Numbered from the stretch's first letter, positions 28,830 to 39,102 are shown. The stretch: 64,000 bases of DNA from Dehalococcoidia bacterium (GCA_009379925.1 WHSU01000008.1:1-64000), one strand, 5' to 3'. Numbers and translations: made by a program. The notes: generated by a model from the letters alone, not told the origin.

Positions 28830-30674
28830 CTACGTCCGCAGGCGTTCGTCGAGCCAGTAGTGCGGCAGCACCTCGGTGGCGTAGCCGTACCCGCCCAGCG
28901 CACCGGGCCACGGCTGTACGACGCCGGGTCCGTGCAAGCCCTCCCAGTGCACGTCCGTGAAGTCCGTGGTTGCATCCACAGGGCACGTCACCATGTGCTC
29001 CACGGCGTATCGCTGGATGTCGTGGACGGCGGCACGCCGTTCCTCCTCGTCCGTCATCCCCTTCAGCGCCACCACCTGGTCCCAGAGGTCCGGGAACTCC
29101 TCGCCGGTGATCGTGTTCGACCCTTGTGGATTGAAGTAGTCGGTGAACCACTGTCCGGCGTCCGTCTTGGACGAGCTGGGCCGGTACAGCACGCCATCCA
29201 TTGGCTCAGACTGTTCAGGGCCCCGCGGCCAATAGCCGCGGGACGGTGAGTAGATTTCGAGCCAGCCGGTGTTGTAATCGGTGGAGTTGAGCACCACCTC
29301 GATGCCTGCCTGCGACGACATGGCCTGCCAGGTCTCTGCCTGGCGGGTCCGCCTGGAGTCATGGCGGTTGCCGGGGAAGATCAGCTCGTACCTCAGCGGG
29401 TTGCCGTCGTTGAATCCGGCCGCATCCAGGAGGCGGCGCGCTTCCTCCAGGTTGTGGTGCATGTACTGCGCGGACTCGCCGAAGTCGGGGCCCTTCGGGT
29501 CCAGCCACCACGGGCCGTAGGACGACGGCAGCGGATTGTTCCAGGTCTGAGGCAGCTCGAGGCCCGCCTCCACGTACTCGGCAGGCCGGAAGATCACCTC
29601 GATGAACGTGTCGCGGTCGAGCGCCATGGACGCGGCGCGGCGGACGCGCTCATCGAGGAAGCTCGAGTCCGGCATCCAGTTGAAGTTCAGCGTCGCGCCA
29701 TTGCCCTCGGGCGGGGCGGTGTAGAGGAGCGTGCCGGGCACCTCCTGCACCAGTTGCGGCTGGTTGCTGATCTCGCCCGAACCCATGTGGATGTTCCCGG
29801 CGCGGAACTGTGTCTCGAGCTGAGCAGCCTCCGGGATGATCGATAGCTCGATGGCGTCGAGATACGGGCGCTCCGGCCCGAGGTGCCATTTCTCGTTTCG
29901 TTCGAACCGCATACTGACGCCCTGGCGATACTCCACCAGGCGGAACGGTCCGGTGCCGCGCATCTCCTGCTCGGGGTTGAACGCCCCATCGATGGCCTCC
30001 ACGGGGTAGATGCCCATGGGGGAGAGGTTGGCGATCTGGTACAGCACTAGCACGTCAGGGAAGGCGAGCTTCATCTCCACGGTGTGGTCGTCGAGCGCCG
30101 TCATCGACTCGATGGGCGCGTCCGGGTTCACCGCGTTGGAGATCGACCCGCGGGCTCGAGCCGTCTCGCTGGCCTGGTCGAAACTGCGGACCACGTCTTC
30201 GGCGTTGAACTCGCGCCCGCTGGTGGGAGCGCGGTCGTCCCAGGTCACGCCCTTGCGCAAGTGGAAGACGTAGGTCTGCGGATCGACCACCTCATGCGAC
30301 TCCGAGAGGTCTCCCACCAACGAACCGTCCGCCGGGCCGCCTTCGCCGACGCTCGGCATAAGAAGGCGGCTGATGGCGTAGCCCATCTGCCTGCCGCCGC
30401 TCAACTGAGGCGCCGTCAGCATGTAGAAGGTTTCGACATCGCCCAGGCTGTGGGTCCGCAGCGTCCCGCCACGTTGAGGTTCCCCGCTTCCCGCCGGGTC
30501 CGTGGTCGCGATCGTGTCGGGCGTCGCCCCCCCAGATGGCTCCTCGTCGTCACCCGAGCAGCCCAACAGGGCCGCCCCCGCGAGGCCCAGGCCCCCGATC
30601 GCCGACGAACGAAGGACGCCTCGCCGCGACACGCGACGTGACATCCGCCGGCTGAGCCAGTAGTTCGAGTTCAT
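28830..30674 (-). CDS. ABC transporter family 5 substrate-binding protein (Tat lipoprotein-like signal)
   Basis: SRRGVLRSSAIGGLGLAGAALLGCSG (twin Arg plus lipobox), ESHEVVDPQTYVFHLRKGVTWDDRAPTSGREFNAEDVVRSFD, MALDRDTFIEVIF. Confidence 0.93.
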   Translation of the reverse strand: MNSNYWLSRRMSRRVSRRGVLRSSAIGGLGLAGAALLGCSGDDEEPSGGATPDTIATTDPAGSGEPQRGGTLRTHSLGDVETFYMLTAPQLSGGRQMGYAISRLLMPSVGEGGPADGSLVGDLSESHEVVDPQTYVFHLRKGVTWDDRAPTSGREFNAEDVVRSFDQASETARARGSISNAVNPDAPIESMTALDDHTVEMKLAFPDVLVLYQIANLSPMGIYPVEAIDGAFNPEQEMRGTGPFRLVEYRQGVSMRFERNEKWHLGPERPYLDAIELSIIPEAAQLETQFRAGNIHMGSGEISNQPQLVQEVPGTLLYTAPPEGNGATLNFNWMPDSSFLDERVRRAASMALDRDTFIEVIFRPAEYVEAGLELPQTWNNPLPSSYGPWWLDPKGPDFGESAQYMHHNLEEARRLLDAAGFNDGNPLRYELIFPGNRHDSRRTRQAETWQAMSSQAGIEVVLNSTDYNTGWLEIYSPSRGYWPRGPEQSEPMDGVLYRPSSSKTDAGQWFTDYFNPQGSNTITGEEFPDLWDQVVALKGMTDEEERRAAVHDIQRYAVEHMVTCPVDATTDFTDVHWEGLHGPGVVQPWPGALGGYGYATEVLPHYWLDERLRT

Positions 30675-30914
30675 GTCCAGTCTCCCTCTGTGGATCGACC
30701 CCGGCGCCGCCCGCGACCCGAAAGCGTCGATGGGACGCCTCGGCCTCCGGAACCTAGCACCTGCCTCCGGACACGGTTATCGCACCAGTAATGGGGCGCC
30801 ACACGCCGCCTCTGCTTCCGCCTGCCGCATCGTCTGGCAATCTCTGTAATCCCTCGGCAGGGTGGTTACCGTCTAATTGAGGGGTAGCGACGCACTACCT
30901 CGGGAGGACGGGCT

Positions 30915-32471
30915 ATGACGCGCAGCCGGACCTGGGATGCGGCCGCCGGACTGCTGGCGGCCGGGCTGGCGCTCGGCGTGTCCGAGTTGGTCGCCGGGAT
31001 CGCCGGGGGCACGTCGCTGATCGTCGCCGTGGGCGACGTGGTGGTGGACCACGCACCGGGAGGGGCGGTGAAGGCCGCGATCGACGTGCTGGGGACGGCC
31101 GACAAGCCGGCGCTCCTGCTGACGGTCACGCTCGCGTCGCTTGCCATCGGGGCGCTGCTGGGCCCCGCCGCCGGCCGATGGATGTCGGTCGGCACGGTGG
31201 GCTTCGGGCTGTTCGGGCTGGCCGGAGCGCTGGCCGCGGCGCGCGACCCGCTGACCGGGACGGCCATCGCCTTCGTGACCGCCGGTGCGGCCGCCGTCGC
31301 CGGCTATCTGACCCTCTCGTTCCTGCTCCGCGCCGCCGATCCGGCTCGACCGGCGCCGGCCGCGCAGATGCCCGGCCGCGGCACGGGCACGCGCCGCCAG
31401 TTCCTGTCGTTCGCCGGCGCGACCGGGGTGGCGGGCGTGGCCGCCCTGAGTGGCAGGCGGCTCCTGAGCGAGGCGGTGGATGTGGAGGCGCAGCGAGATG
31501 CCGTGGTGCTGCCCACCACGCGGCCTGCACCGTTTGGCGGCGACGCCAGCCTGGAGGTCCCCGGGCTCTCGCCGCTCGTCACCCCGAACGAGGACTTCTA
31601 CCGCATCGACACCGCGCTCGTGGTGCCCCGCGTCGACGCGACGAAGTGGCGGCTCCGCGTCACGGGCATGGTCGACCGCCCCTACGAACTCACCTTCGAT
31701 GAGCTACTCGCCATGGCCTCCATCGAGCAGTCGGTCACCCTCGCGTGCGTGTCGAACGAGGTCGGCGGGCGCCTGGTCGGCAACGCCGTGTGGCTCGGCG
31801 TCCCGCTGCCGGCGTTGCTCGAACGCGCAGGGGTGCACGCCGAGGCGAGCCAGATCGTGGGACACTCGGTAGACGGGTTCACGGTGGGCTTCCCGACCGA
31901 GGCCGCCCTCGACGGGCGGGCGGCGATGGTGGCCGTCGCGATGAACGGCGAACCGCTGCCCGCGGTCCACGGCTTCCCCGCCCGCCTGGTCGTGCCGGGC
32001 CTGTATGGCTACGTCTCCGCCACGAAGTGGCTCGAGGAGATCGAACTGACCACGCTCGATGCCTTCGACGCCTACTGGATCCCGCGCGGGTGGGCGAAGC
32101 AGGCGCCCATCAAGACACACTCCCGCATCGATGTCCCGCGCGACGGCCGCGAGTTGGCGGCCGGCCGTGTAGCCATCGCGGGGGTCGCGTGGGCCGGCAT
32201 CCGCAGCATCGACCGCGTCGAGGTGCGCGTCCGCCCCTCGGACGGCGACGATGACGCCGGCGAATGGCGCGAGGCGCGCCTCGGCGACGCGCTGACACGG
32301 AGCACCTGGCGCCAGTGGGTGCTCGAGTGGGACGCCGTCCCGGGCGAGTACGACATCGAGGTGCGCGCCACGGACGGCGAGGGCGAAGTCCAGACCGCAG
32401 AACGCCAGCGCCCGGATCCAGACGGCGCGACGGGCCACCACAGGGTGCGCGTAACGGTGGAGGACGCTTAG
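30915..32471 (+). CDS. Molybdopterin-dependent oxidoreductase (sulfite-oxidase fold) with N-terminal membrane domain
   Basis: N-terminal hydrophobic segments; RRQFLSFAGATGVAGVAAL; YELTFDELLAMASIEQSVTLACVSNEVGG; PARLVVPGLYGYVSATKWLEEIEL. Confidence 0.9.
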   Translation: MTRSRTWDAAAGLLAAGLALGVSELVAGIAGGTSLIVAVGDVVVDHAPGGAVKAAIDVLGTADKPALLLTVTLASLAIGALLGPAAGRWMSVGTVGFGLFGLAGALAAARDPLTGTAIAFVTAGAAAVAGYLTLSFLLRAADPARPAPAAQMPGRGTGTRRQFLSFAGATGVAGVAALSGRRLLSEAVDVEAQRDAVVLPTTRPAPFGGDASLEVPGLSPLVTPNEDFYRIDTALVVPRVDATKWRLRVTGMVDRPYELTFDELLAMASIEQSVTLACVSNEVGGRLVGNAVWLGVPLPALLERAGVHAEASQIVGHSVDGFTVGFPTEAALDGRAAMVAVAMNGEPLPAVHGFPARLVVPGLYGYVSATKWLEEIELTTLDAFDAYWIPRGWAKQAPIKTHSRIDVPRDGRELAAGRVAIAGVAWAGIRSIDRVEVRVRPSDGDDDAGEWREARLGDALTRSTWRQWVLEWDAVPGEYDIEVRATDGEGEVQTAERQRPDPDGATGHHRVRVTVEDA

Positions 32472-32640
32472 ACCCGCCCCTGCCTGCGGCCCAGCCCCGG
32501 TTCACCATTCGACGCGACGGACAGTACCGGCTCGAACGACCGCGCCGCCAAGGCGACACTGTCGCCGCGTGACCCGGATGCACGTCCGGGCGCGCGTCGA
32601 TTACCTTGGGCCGCGCGGAGCGAGAGCGGGTGGCCCGGCG

Positions 32641-33603
32641 ATGAGTGATGTGACCGACACGCCGCCCGGGCCAGTGCAGCAGGACCTTGACTCCATCGCG
32701 GCACTGCTCGATGCCGTCGTGCCGGCGAAGCAGGTCGACCGCAACCTGCTGGTCGCGACCTGGAACCTCAAGGCGTTCGGCGGGCTCACGCCGAAGTGGC
32801 AGGCGGACGACGGCGACAGCCCGAAGCGCGACTTTCACGCGCTCCGGCTCATCGCCGAGGTGGTGTCACGGTTCGATGTCGTCGCGATCCAGGAGTTGCA
32901 GGGCGACCTGACCGCCGTGCGGGCGTTGCTGCGCGTCCTCGGGGATGACTGGGGCCTGATCGCGACGGACGTCACCCGAGGCGACCCCGGCAACAACGAG
33001 CGGCTGGGCTTCGTCTTCGACCGGCGGCGTCTGCGGCCGTCCGGCCTCGCGGCAGAGTTGGTGGTCCCGACCGACGAGTCGGCGATCTCGGAGGGGGCAT
33101 TCGACCGCCAGTTTGCGCGCACGCCGTACGCCGTGAGCTTCCAGGCCGGAGCGGACGAGTTCATCCTCGTCACGCTGCACGTGCTCTACGGCTCGAGTGC
33201 CTCGTCGCGGTTGCCCGAGTTGCGCGCGATCTCGGACTGGCTGGCAGGTTGGGCCCGCTCCGACCGCGCATGGAACCAGAACCTGATCGCGCTGGGCGAC
33301 TTCAACATGGACCGCTCGGGCGATGCGCTCTACGACGCGTTCGTGTCGACCGGGCTACAGGTGCCGGCCGACCTGATGGGCGTGCCGCGCAGCATCTTCG
33401 ACACCGGCCGGTTCTACGACCAGATCGCGTGGTTCATGCAGAGCGCGTCCGCCTCGGCGCCGCCCGCGCTCACCATGCGGTATCTGAGCGGCGGTTATGT
33501 CGATTTCCCGGCCGCGGTCTACCCCCGCGCCACCCGGCAGACGCTGCAATGGCGCGTCTCGGACCACTACCCGCTCTGGACGGAGTTCTCGCAGCGGCGC
33601 TAG
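32641..33603 (+). CDS. Endonuclease/exonuclease/phosphatase family protein
   Basis: NLLVATWNLKAFGG, DVVAIQELQGDLTAVRALL, NQNLIALGDFNMDRSGDALY, VSDHYPLWTEF. Confidence 0.9.
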   Translation: MSDVTDTPPGPVQQDLDSIAALLDAVVPAKQVDRNLLVATWNLKAFGGLTPKWQADDGDSPKRDFHALRLIAEVVSRFDVVAIQELQGDLTAVRALLRVLGDDWGLIATDVTRGDPGNNERLGFVFDRRRLRPSGLAAELVVPTDESAISEGAFDRQFARTPYAVSFQAGADEFILVTLHVLYGSSASSRLPELRAISDWLAGWARSDRAWNQNLIALGDFNMDRSGDALYDAFVSTGLQVPADLMGVPRSIFDTGRFYDQIAWFMQSASASAPPALTMRYLSGGYVDFPAAVYPRATRQTLQWRVSDHYPLWTEFSQRR

Positions 33604-33625
33604 GCCCGATGCGAGGGCTGCCCGT

Positions 33626-34462
33626 CTACCGCTCGCGCTTCGCCACCTTGAAAATGTTGGTGTGGCGGATGCGGGCGAGTTCCCGACCGTCCTCACCGTA
33701 GAGGTTGGCATCGATCACCGCGTAGTGGTGGCCACCCCGCTCGTACGCATCAATGAACTGGCCGCTGAGCGCCAGGTCCTGCCCCGCCTCGACACGCCCG
33801 ATGTGCTGGATGTGGCTGCTCACATGGATCGCCGGGCGCCCGTATTCGTACGAGTGCGCCAGCAGTGTGATCATGTGGCGGGCGATCACGCTGGGATGCA
33901 CGAGCGGCTGGTCCCCCGTGAACAGAGGGGACTGCACCTCCTGCTGCAATCCGAACTCGCGAGCCTCCTCCACGCTGATGCGGTAGCCCAGCGTGCGCAG
34001 CTCCGTGCCGATCGGCGCGCCCTCCAGTGTGAGGGCGTCGTGCACCTCGAGGGTGGGGTCAGCGTCGCGCCTCGGTGAGACGTGGAACTCCCCGAGGAAC
34101 GGCGCGTCGCCGATGCCGATGTCGCCATGCATGCAGACCTCGTCCTGGTCGTTCACGACCGAGAACGTCGCCGGGGCATCGTCGCCGCGCACGATGCGCA
34201 CGGTCATCTGCGTGTTCGGGTAGGTCGGCCGGCGGAACCGCACGAAGACCCAGCCGCGGTCCAGCCACTCCTCCCCGAAGGCATCGAGGATCGTCGGGAC
34301 GGCCCACCCGTAGAGCGTGACCCCACCAACGAGGGCGCCCTGGAAGCCGTACTGCGCGGCGCCGCCCGTGGTGTGGATGGCGTTCCGCTTCATCATGTCG
34401 GGGTCATCCGGGTCGCGCATCGTCGCGAGAAACGCGCGCTCAGCGATCAGGGTCTCGGCCAT
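33626..34462 (-). CDS. Hotdog-fold dehydratase/thioesterase-like protein (MaoC/FAS1-like)
   Basis: MAETLIAERAFLATMRDPDDPDMMKRNAIHTTGGAAQYGFQGALVGGVTLYGW...; start at MAETLIAERA, longer ORF rejected. Confidence 0.65.
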   Translation of the reverse strand: MAETLIAERAFLATMRDPDDPDMMKRNAIHTTGGAAQYGFQGALVGGVTLYGWAVPTILDAFGEEWLDRGWVFVRFRRPTYPNTQMTVRIVRGDDAPATFSVVNDQDEVCMHGDIGIGDAPFLGEFHVSPRRDADPTLEVHDALTLEGAPIGTELRTLGYRISVEEAREFGLQQEVQSPLFTGDQPLVHPSVIARHMITLLAHSYEYGRPAIHVSSHIQHIGRVEAGQDLALSGQFIDAYERGGHHYAVIDANLYGEDGRELARIRHTNIFKVAKRER

Positions 34463-34625
34463 TTGGGTCTCCTCTACGGGCGCTGGTCGTGCGGCGGCTG
34501 CCCGGACGGATGCATGTAAGCAGATCACCGCCTCTCTGTGCGAGCCCGCCTCGTGTGTTCGCCGGCTTCGCCGCCGCGCCACAGCCGCCTGCCCCTGCCG
34601 TCTGCCAGTGCCAATAGAAACGACG

Positions 34626-34654
34626 TTGACGCGCCCGAGCAGCGGGGACACAAT
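34626..34654 (+). promoter_or_regulatory. Sigma70-like promoter upstream of enoyl-CoA hydratase
   Basis: TTGACG - 17 nt - CACAAT ending 24 nt before the GTG at 34679. Confidence 0.5.
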
Positions 34655-34678
34655 CCGCTCACTTGAAATGGGGTAGCG

Positions 34679-35530
34679 GTGGACTTCGAGAAGATCCGGT
34701 CCGAGACGCACGAACATGGCGTGCTGCTGGTCACGCTGGACGACCCGTCCACGCTGAACGCGCTCGGCGAGCCACTGATGACCGAACTGCTCTCCGAGAT
34801 CGACCGGTTCGCGGCCGACCCCGACCTGCGCTGTCTCGTCCTCACCGGCTCGGGGCGCTCGTTCTCCTCCGGCGCGAACGTGCGTGGCTTCGCGCGGAGC
34901 ATCGAGGCGCGCGACCAGGCGGCGCAAGCGCCGCCGCCGCCCCCCTCGCCCTGGTCCACGCTCGACCCGATGTTCACCGCGTCCGAGGGGCGGAAGGCTG
35001 TCGGCCCACTGGTCGTCCACCGACTGCACAACCTGCAGAAGCCCTCGATCGCCGCGGTCAACGGCTTCGCGTACGGCCTCGGATGTGGCCTTGCGCTGTC
35101 GTGCGACATCCGGGTGGCCGGCTCCAACGCGCGGTTCAGCGAAGCCTTTATCCGCAACGGCTTGATCCCGGCGGATGGGAGCACCTGGCAGCTGCCGAAG
35201 CTCATCGGCCCGGCGCGCACCCTGTGGATGCAGTACACCGGCGACGCCATCGATGCCACAGAAGCGGAGCGCATCGGCATCGTGAACAAGACGGTGCCGG
35301 ACGAGCAGCTGCTGGAGACGGCTCTGGAGATGGCGACGCGGCTGGCCCGCGGACCGGTCTTCTCGATGGGCATGATCAAGCAACTGGTGATGCGCGGCTT
35401 CGAGCAGGACCTGCCGGAGCACATGTCGCTGGCTTCGCGCGCCCAGGACCTGGCCCGCCTCACGGACGACCACCGCGAGGGAGTCCGCGCCTTCATCGAG
35501 AAGCGCGACCCGCAGTTCACCGGCCGCTAG
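34679..35530 (+). CDS. Enoyl-CoA hydratase/isomerase family protein
   Basis: GVLLVTLDDPSTLNALGEPLM, LTGSGRSFSSGANVRGF, VNGFAYGLGCGLALSCDIRVAGSNARFSEAFIRNGLIP; GTG start. Confidence 0.92.
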   Translation: MDFEKIRSETHEHGVLLVTLDDPSTLNALGEPLMTELLSEIDRFAADPDLRCLVLTGSGRSFSSGANVRGFARSIEARDQAAQAPPPPPSPWSTLDPMFTASEGRKAVGPLVVHRLHNLQKPSIAAVNGFAYGLGCGLALSCDIRVAGSNARFSEAFIRNGLIPADGSTWQLPKLIGPARTLWMQYTGDAIDATEAERIGIVNKTVPDEQLLETALEMATRLARGPVFSMGMIKQLVMRGFEQDLPEHMSLASRAQDLARLTDDHREGVRAFIEKRDPQFTGR

Positions 35531-35531
35531 C

Positions 35532-36833
35532 GTGAGCGCCTCGGGCCCGCTGGCCGGTGTCCGCGTCCTCGAGTTCTCGCAGATCGTGTCGCTGCCGTAC
35601 GCCGGCGTGCTGCTGGCGGACCTGGGCGCGGACGTGATCAAGGTCGAGGCGCTCGCGGGTGACCCTCACCGCCACCGCGGGGCGATCGTGCCGGACGAGT
35701 CGAAGCGTTTCCAGTCGCTGAATCGCGGCAAGCGGAGCCTCGCGGTCGACCTCCGTCAGGCCGCGGGCCGCGACCTGATCTACCGGCTGATGCCCTCGAT
35801 CGACGTGGTCACCATCAACTTTCGACTCGGGGCGTCCGAGCGCCTCGGCGTGGACTACGAGACCCTGCGCAAGCACCGCCCCGACGTCATCTACTGCGAG
35901 TTGACCGGCTTCGGCAACCGCGGTCCGATGGCGTACCGCGCGGCGACCGACGTGGTGGCGAGTGCGTACAGCGGCCTCACCTTCGCCGACATGAAGATGG
36001 ACCAGGAGGGGCAGCCGGTCCAGTTGACCGCGATCTCACTGGCCGACTACGTCGCGGGGTTCTCCGCCGCGCTCGGCGTCGCCTCCGCGCTTCGGCACCG
36101 CGAGGTGACGGGCGAGGGGCAGCGCGTGGACACCTCGCTGCTGGCGGCGGCGCTGTCGGTGCAGGACACCGTGGTGATGCGCGAGCCGCTGCACGACACG
36201 GACGTGCGCGACCCGATGGTGGAGCGCCTGCAGGAGGCCCGCGGGCGCGGCGCGCCGTACCCGGAACTGATCGACATCTACGCCGGCGCGCGCGCGGCCG
36301 CCCGCTCCGCCTTCCGCTGCTACTACCGCGCCTACCAGGTGGCCGACGGCCACATCGTGCTGGGCGCGCTCACGAAGCCCGGCCGGGACGGCGTGCGGCG
36401 GGTGCTCGGCATCACGGACGACCCGAGCGACGAGCCGGGCTTCGACGCGCGTGAGCCGGCGAACATGGCGCTCGGCGACGAGCTGTTGAGGCGCCTGGAG
36501 CGGCTGCTGCGCGACCGTACGATGGCGGAGTGGACCGACCTGTTCGCGGCCGAGGGTGTACCGGTCAGCCCCATACACGCCCCGGAGGAGTTATCGGACG
36601 ACCCACAGGTGGAGGCCATCGGCATGATGTCCACCATCGAGCATCCCGTGTTCGGCACGCAGCGGGTCGTCGGCTCGCCGCTCTCGATGTCCGTCACGCC
36701 GCCGGCGGTGCAGGGGCCGTCGCCACGCATCGGCGAGCACACGGACGAGGTGCTGCGAGACCTCGGCGGACTCGGAACGGCCGACCTGGCCCGCCTGAGC
36801 GAGGCTGGGGTGATCGGCCGCTTCGAAGGGTGA
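35532..36833 (+). CDS. CaiB/BaiF family III CoA-transferase
   Basis: GPLAGVRVLEFSQIVSLPYAGVLLADLGADVIKVEALAGDPHRHRG, LNRGKRSLAVDLRQAAGRDLIYRLM, IYCELTGFGNRGPMAYR; GTG start. Confidence 0.93.
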   Translation: MSASGPLAGVRVLEFSQIVSLPYAGVLLADLGADVIKVEALAGDPHRHRGAIVPDESKRFQSLNRGKRSLAVDLRQAAGRDLIYRLMPSIDVVTINFRLGASERLGVDYETLRKHRPDVIYCELTGFGNRGPMAYRAATDVVASAYSGLTFADMKMDQEGQPVQLTAISLADYVAGFSAALGVASALRHREVTGEGQRVDTSLLAAALSVQDTVVMREPLHDTDVRDPMVERLQEARGRGAPYPELIDIYAGARAAARSAFRCYYRAYQVADGHIVLGALTKPGRDGVRRVLGITDDPSDEPGFDAREPANMALGDELLRRLERLLRDRTMAEWTDLFAAEGVPVSPIHAPEELSDDPQVEAIGMMSTIEHPVFGTQRVVGSPLSMSVTPPAVQGPSPRIGEHTDEVLRDLGGLGTADLARLSEAGVIGRFEG

Positions 36834-36843
36834 CCGGCGCCGG

Positions 36844-38035
36844 CTACTCAACCAGCCGCACCGTGAACTGGTCGGCAATCTGGTCGAACGCCTCGGCGAG
36901 CAACTCCGGGTCATCGACGTCGAAGTATTGACCACCGCTGATGGCCGCGATGTCCTGGAGCACGCCTTCGTCGGCGGCCTCCGTCAGGCCGATGGTGAAG
37001 ATGCGGTACCCCAGGCCGGCGGCGATCTGCGCCTCGTCGCGTGCGTAGTCCTCCGCGGCGGTGCACAGGCCGCTACCACCGCAGTTCGAAAACGTCGGGT
37101 TGGCGTCGGTACCACCGCTGCGGTAGCGGTTCGCGATGCCGTCCGTGAGCAGCACGATCACCTTCTCGGTACCAAACTGCCCGTTCGCCTGCAGCTGCTG
37201 GCGCGCCACCGCAATGGCGTGTCCGATGTTCGTGCGGTCCTGCGGCACGAGGGCATCGATGGCGGCCGAGTAGGCGGAGGCCTCGCCGAAGTCGCTCGTC
37301 AGACCCTGGTCCAGGGTCGCCGTGTTCGCGTACGAGACCATGGCCAACCGGTCGAAGTCGAAGCCTCCCACGGTGGGCTCGAAGCGCTCGCTGAAGCCGA
37401 TCGCCGCCTCGCGCATCGTGTCGAAGGGTTGCCAGTCCGCGATGCCGTTCCCGTCCGGGTCGCCCGGCGGGATCGGGCAGTTGTTCATCGGCCCGCCGTG
37501 CGTGAACAGACACACCGACCCGGAGCGGTCGAGGACCACGGCGATCTCACGAGGGGTGCTGTTCGTCTGGCTGACGGCCCGGCCGGTCACCATGGCCTCG
37601 TCCTTGCCGAATAGGCGGGCGAAGAGCCAGGGCTCGTGAAGCGTCAGGCTCACCTCGATGGGTGTCGGCCTCACCGTTGTAGCCAGTCAGGACTGTCGCA
37701 TCGATGTCGTCCTCGGCGGGGTCGAAGCCGTTGGCGACGAGATAGCGCCGCGCCGTGTCCTCCGCGATCGCGAGCTTCGCCGCATAGTCAGGGTCGTGGA
37801 TGCTCCTGGGGAGGTCCTGTGCGGCGGCGAGCGCGGCGAAGTCCGCGGCCCCCTGCACGCGCGACTTGGTGTCGTACAGCTGCGCGATATCGACACAGAG
37901 CACCCCGCCAACCACGAAGAGGCCGAGCACGACCGCCATGAGCGGCGCGACCTGACCTCCATCGGATGACCGGGCGGGTATCGAGAGACGGCGGAGGGCC
38001 CCGGCGCGGCGGGACCATGAGCAAAAGTTGGGCAA
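36844..38035 (-). pseudogene. TadG/TadE-like pilus-associated protein with VWA domain, split by an apparent frameshift near 37657-37666
   Basis: N-terminal GGQVAPLMAVVLGLFVVGGVLCVDIAQLYDTKSRVQGAADFAALAAAQDLP; C-terminal REIAVVLDRSGSVCLF...VIVLLTDGIANRYRSGG (VWA/MIDAS-like) in the adjacent frame. Confidence 0.82.
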
Positions 38036-38041
38036 CCGACA

Positions 38042-38069
38042 CTCCTCGAGCTGGACCTGTGTCGAGGAG
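38042..38069 (-). promoter_or_regulatory. Possible Shine-Dalgarno-sequestering hairpin upstream of the TadG-like gene
   Basis: Minus-strand RNA CTCCTCGA-12 nt-TCGAGGAG; the GAGGAG arm is the likely SD of the TTG start at 38035. Confidence 0.4.
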
Positions 38070-38262
38070 CAGTGTGTGATCGGCGCCGTTGGCGAACAGT
38101 CAGCGGAACATCAGAACTCCGACGGGGCATCTCGAGGGCTCTCATCACGCTCGTGACCCGGACGGCTCAGGTTTCGGGCCCCCTCGATTCCCGCGGCGTG
38201 CGCTAGACTGCCGCTGCCCGAGGGGCGCTGGCGGCCGGCGGCCGCGATCGAGGGAGACGGCG

Positions 38263-39102
38263 ATGACGACCGAGGCAGCCGTGGCGGACCAGACCGTGAC
38301 GCTGAATGGACTGCGGTTCCATTACCGCGACTGGCCCAGCGCGCGCACGGGAGCGCAGGACCTCGTGCTGCTCCATGGCTTTACCGGCCACGCCCGCAGC
38401 TGGGACTCCCTGGCGCAGGCGCTGAGCGCCGACTACCGGGTGCTCGCGCTCGACCAGCGCGGTCATGGCGAGAGCGAGTGGGCGGCGCCCGACCAGTACG
38501 GCGTCGACTACATGGTCGGCGACCTGGAGGCCTTCGTCGCGGCCCTCGGGCTCGACCGCTTCGTGCTGCTGGGACTGTCGATGGGTGGGCGCAACGCGAT
38601 CCACTACGCCGGAAAGCGGCCGCCGGAGCTCGAACGGCTGGTCATCCTCGATATTGGCCCGGAAACGGCCGCGGCTGGTTCGGCACGCATCACCGCGGGT
38701 GTGCAGGCACGCGACACCTTCGAGAGCGTCGACGAGGCGATCGCGCAGGCGCGCACCGCAAACCCGAACGCCGACGAGGCGGAACAGCGACACCGCGTGG
38801 CGCACAACCTGATGCAGATGCCGGACGGGCAGTGGACCTACCGCTACGACCGGGCCCTCCGCGACCCGGCCAACCCGCGCCCACGGCCGACGCCCGAGGA
38901 GGGCTGGCGGCTGCTTGCCAACATTGCGGTGCCGGCGCTGCTCGTGCGCGGCGAGGTCAGCGACGTGCTGGCGCGCGAGGTCGCCGACCGGATGGTCGAG
39001 ACGATCCCGGACTGCCGCTTCCAGGAGGTGGCGGGCTCGGGGCACTCGATCCCCCTCGACCGCCCGCGTGAGCTGCTGGAGGCGCTCCGCACGTTCCTCT
39101 AA
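38263..39102 (+). CDS. Alpha/beta hydrolase
   Basis: LVLLHGFTGHARSWDSLAQALSADYRVLALDQRGHGESEW, FVLLGLSMGGRNAIHYA (GLSMGG nucleophile elbow), VAGSGHSIPLDRP. Confidence 0.94.
   Translation: MTTEAAVADQTVTLNGLRFHYRDWPSARTGAQDLVLLHGFTGHARSWDSLAQALSADYRVLALDQRGHGESEWAAPDQYGVDYMVGDLEAFVAALGLDRFVLLGLSMGGRNAIHYAGKRPPELERLVILDIGPETAAAGSARITAGVQARDTFESVDEAIAQARTANPNADEAEQRHRVAHNLMQMPDGQWTYRYDRALRDPANPRPRPTPEEGWRLLANIAVPALLVRGEVSDVLAREVADRMVETIPDCRFQEVAGSGHSIPLDRPRELLEALRTFL

Noticed and set aside
33626-35641. 671-aa minus-strand ORF
   Set aside because: Only residues from MAETLIAERA onward look real; the upstream part is antisense to the enoyl-CoA hydratase.
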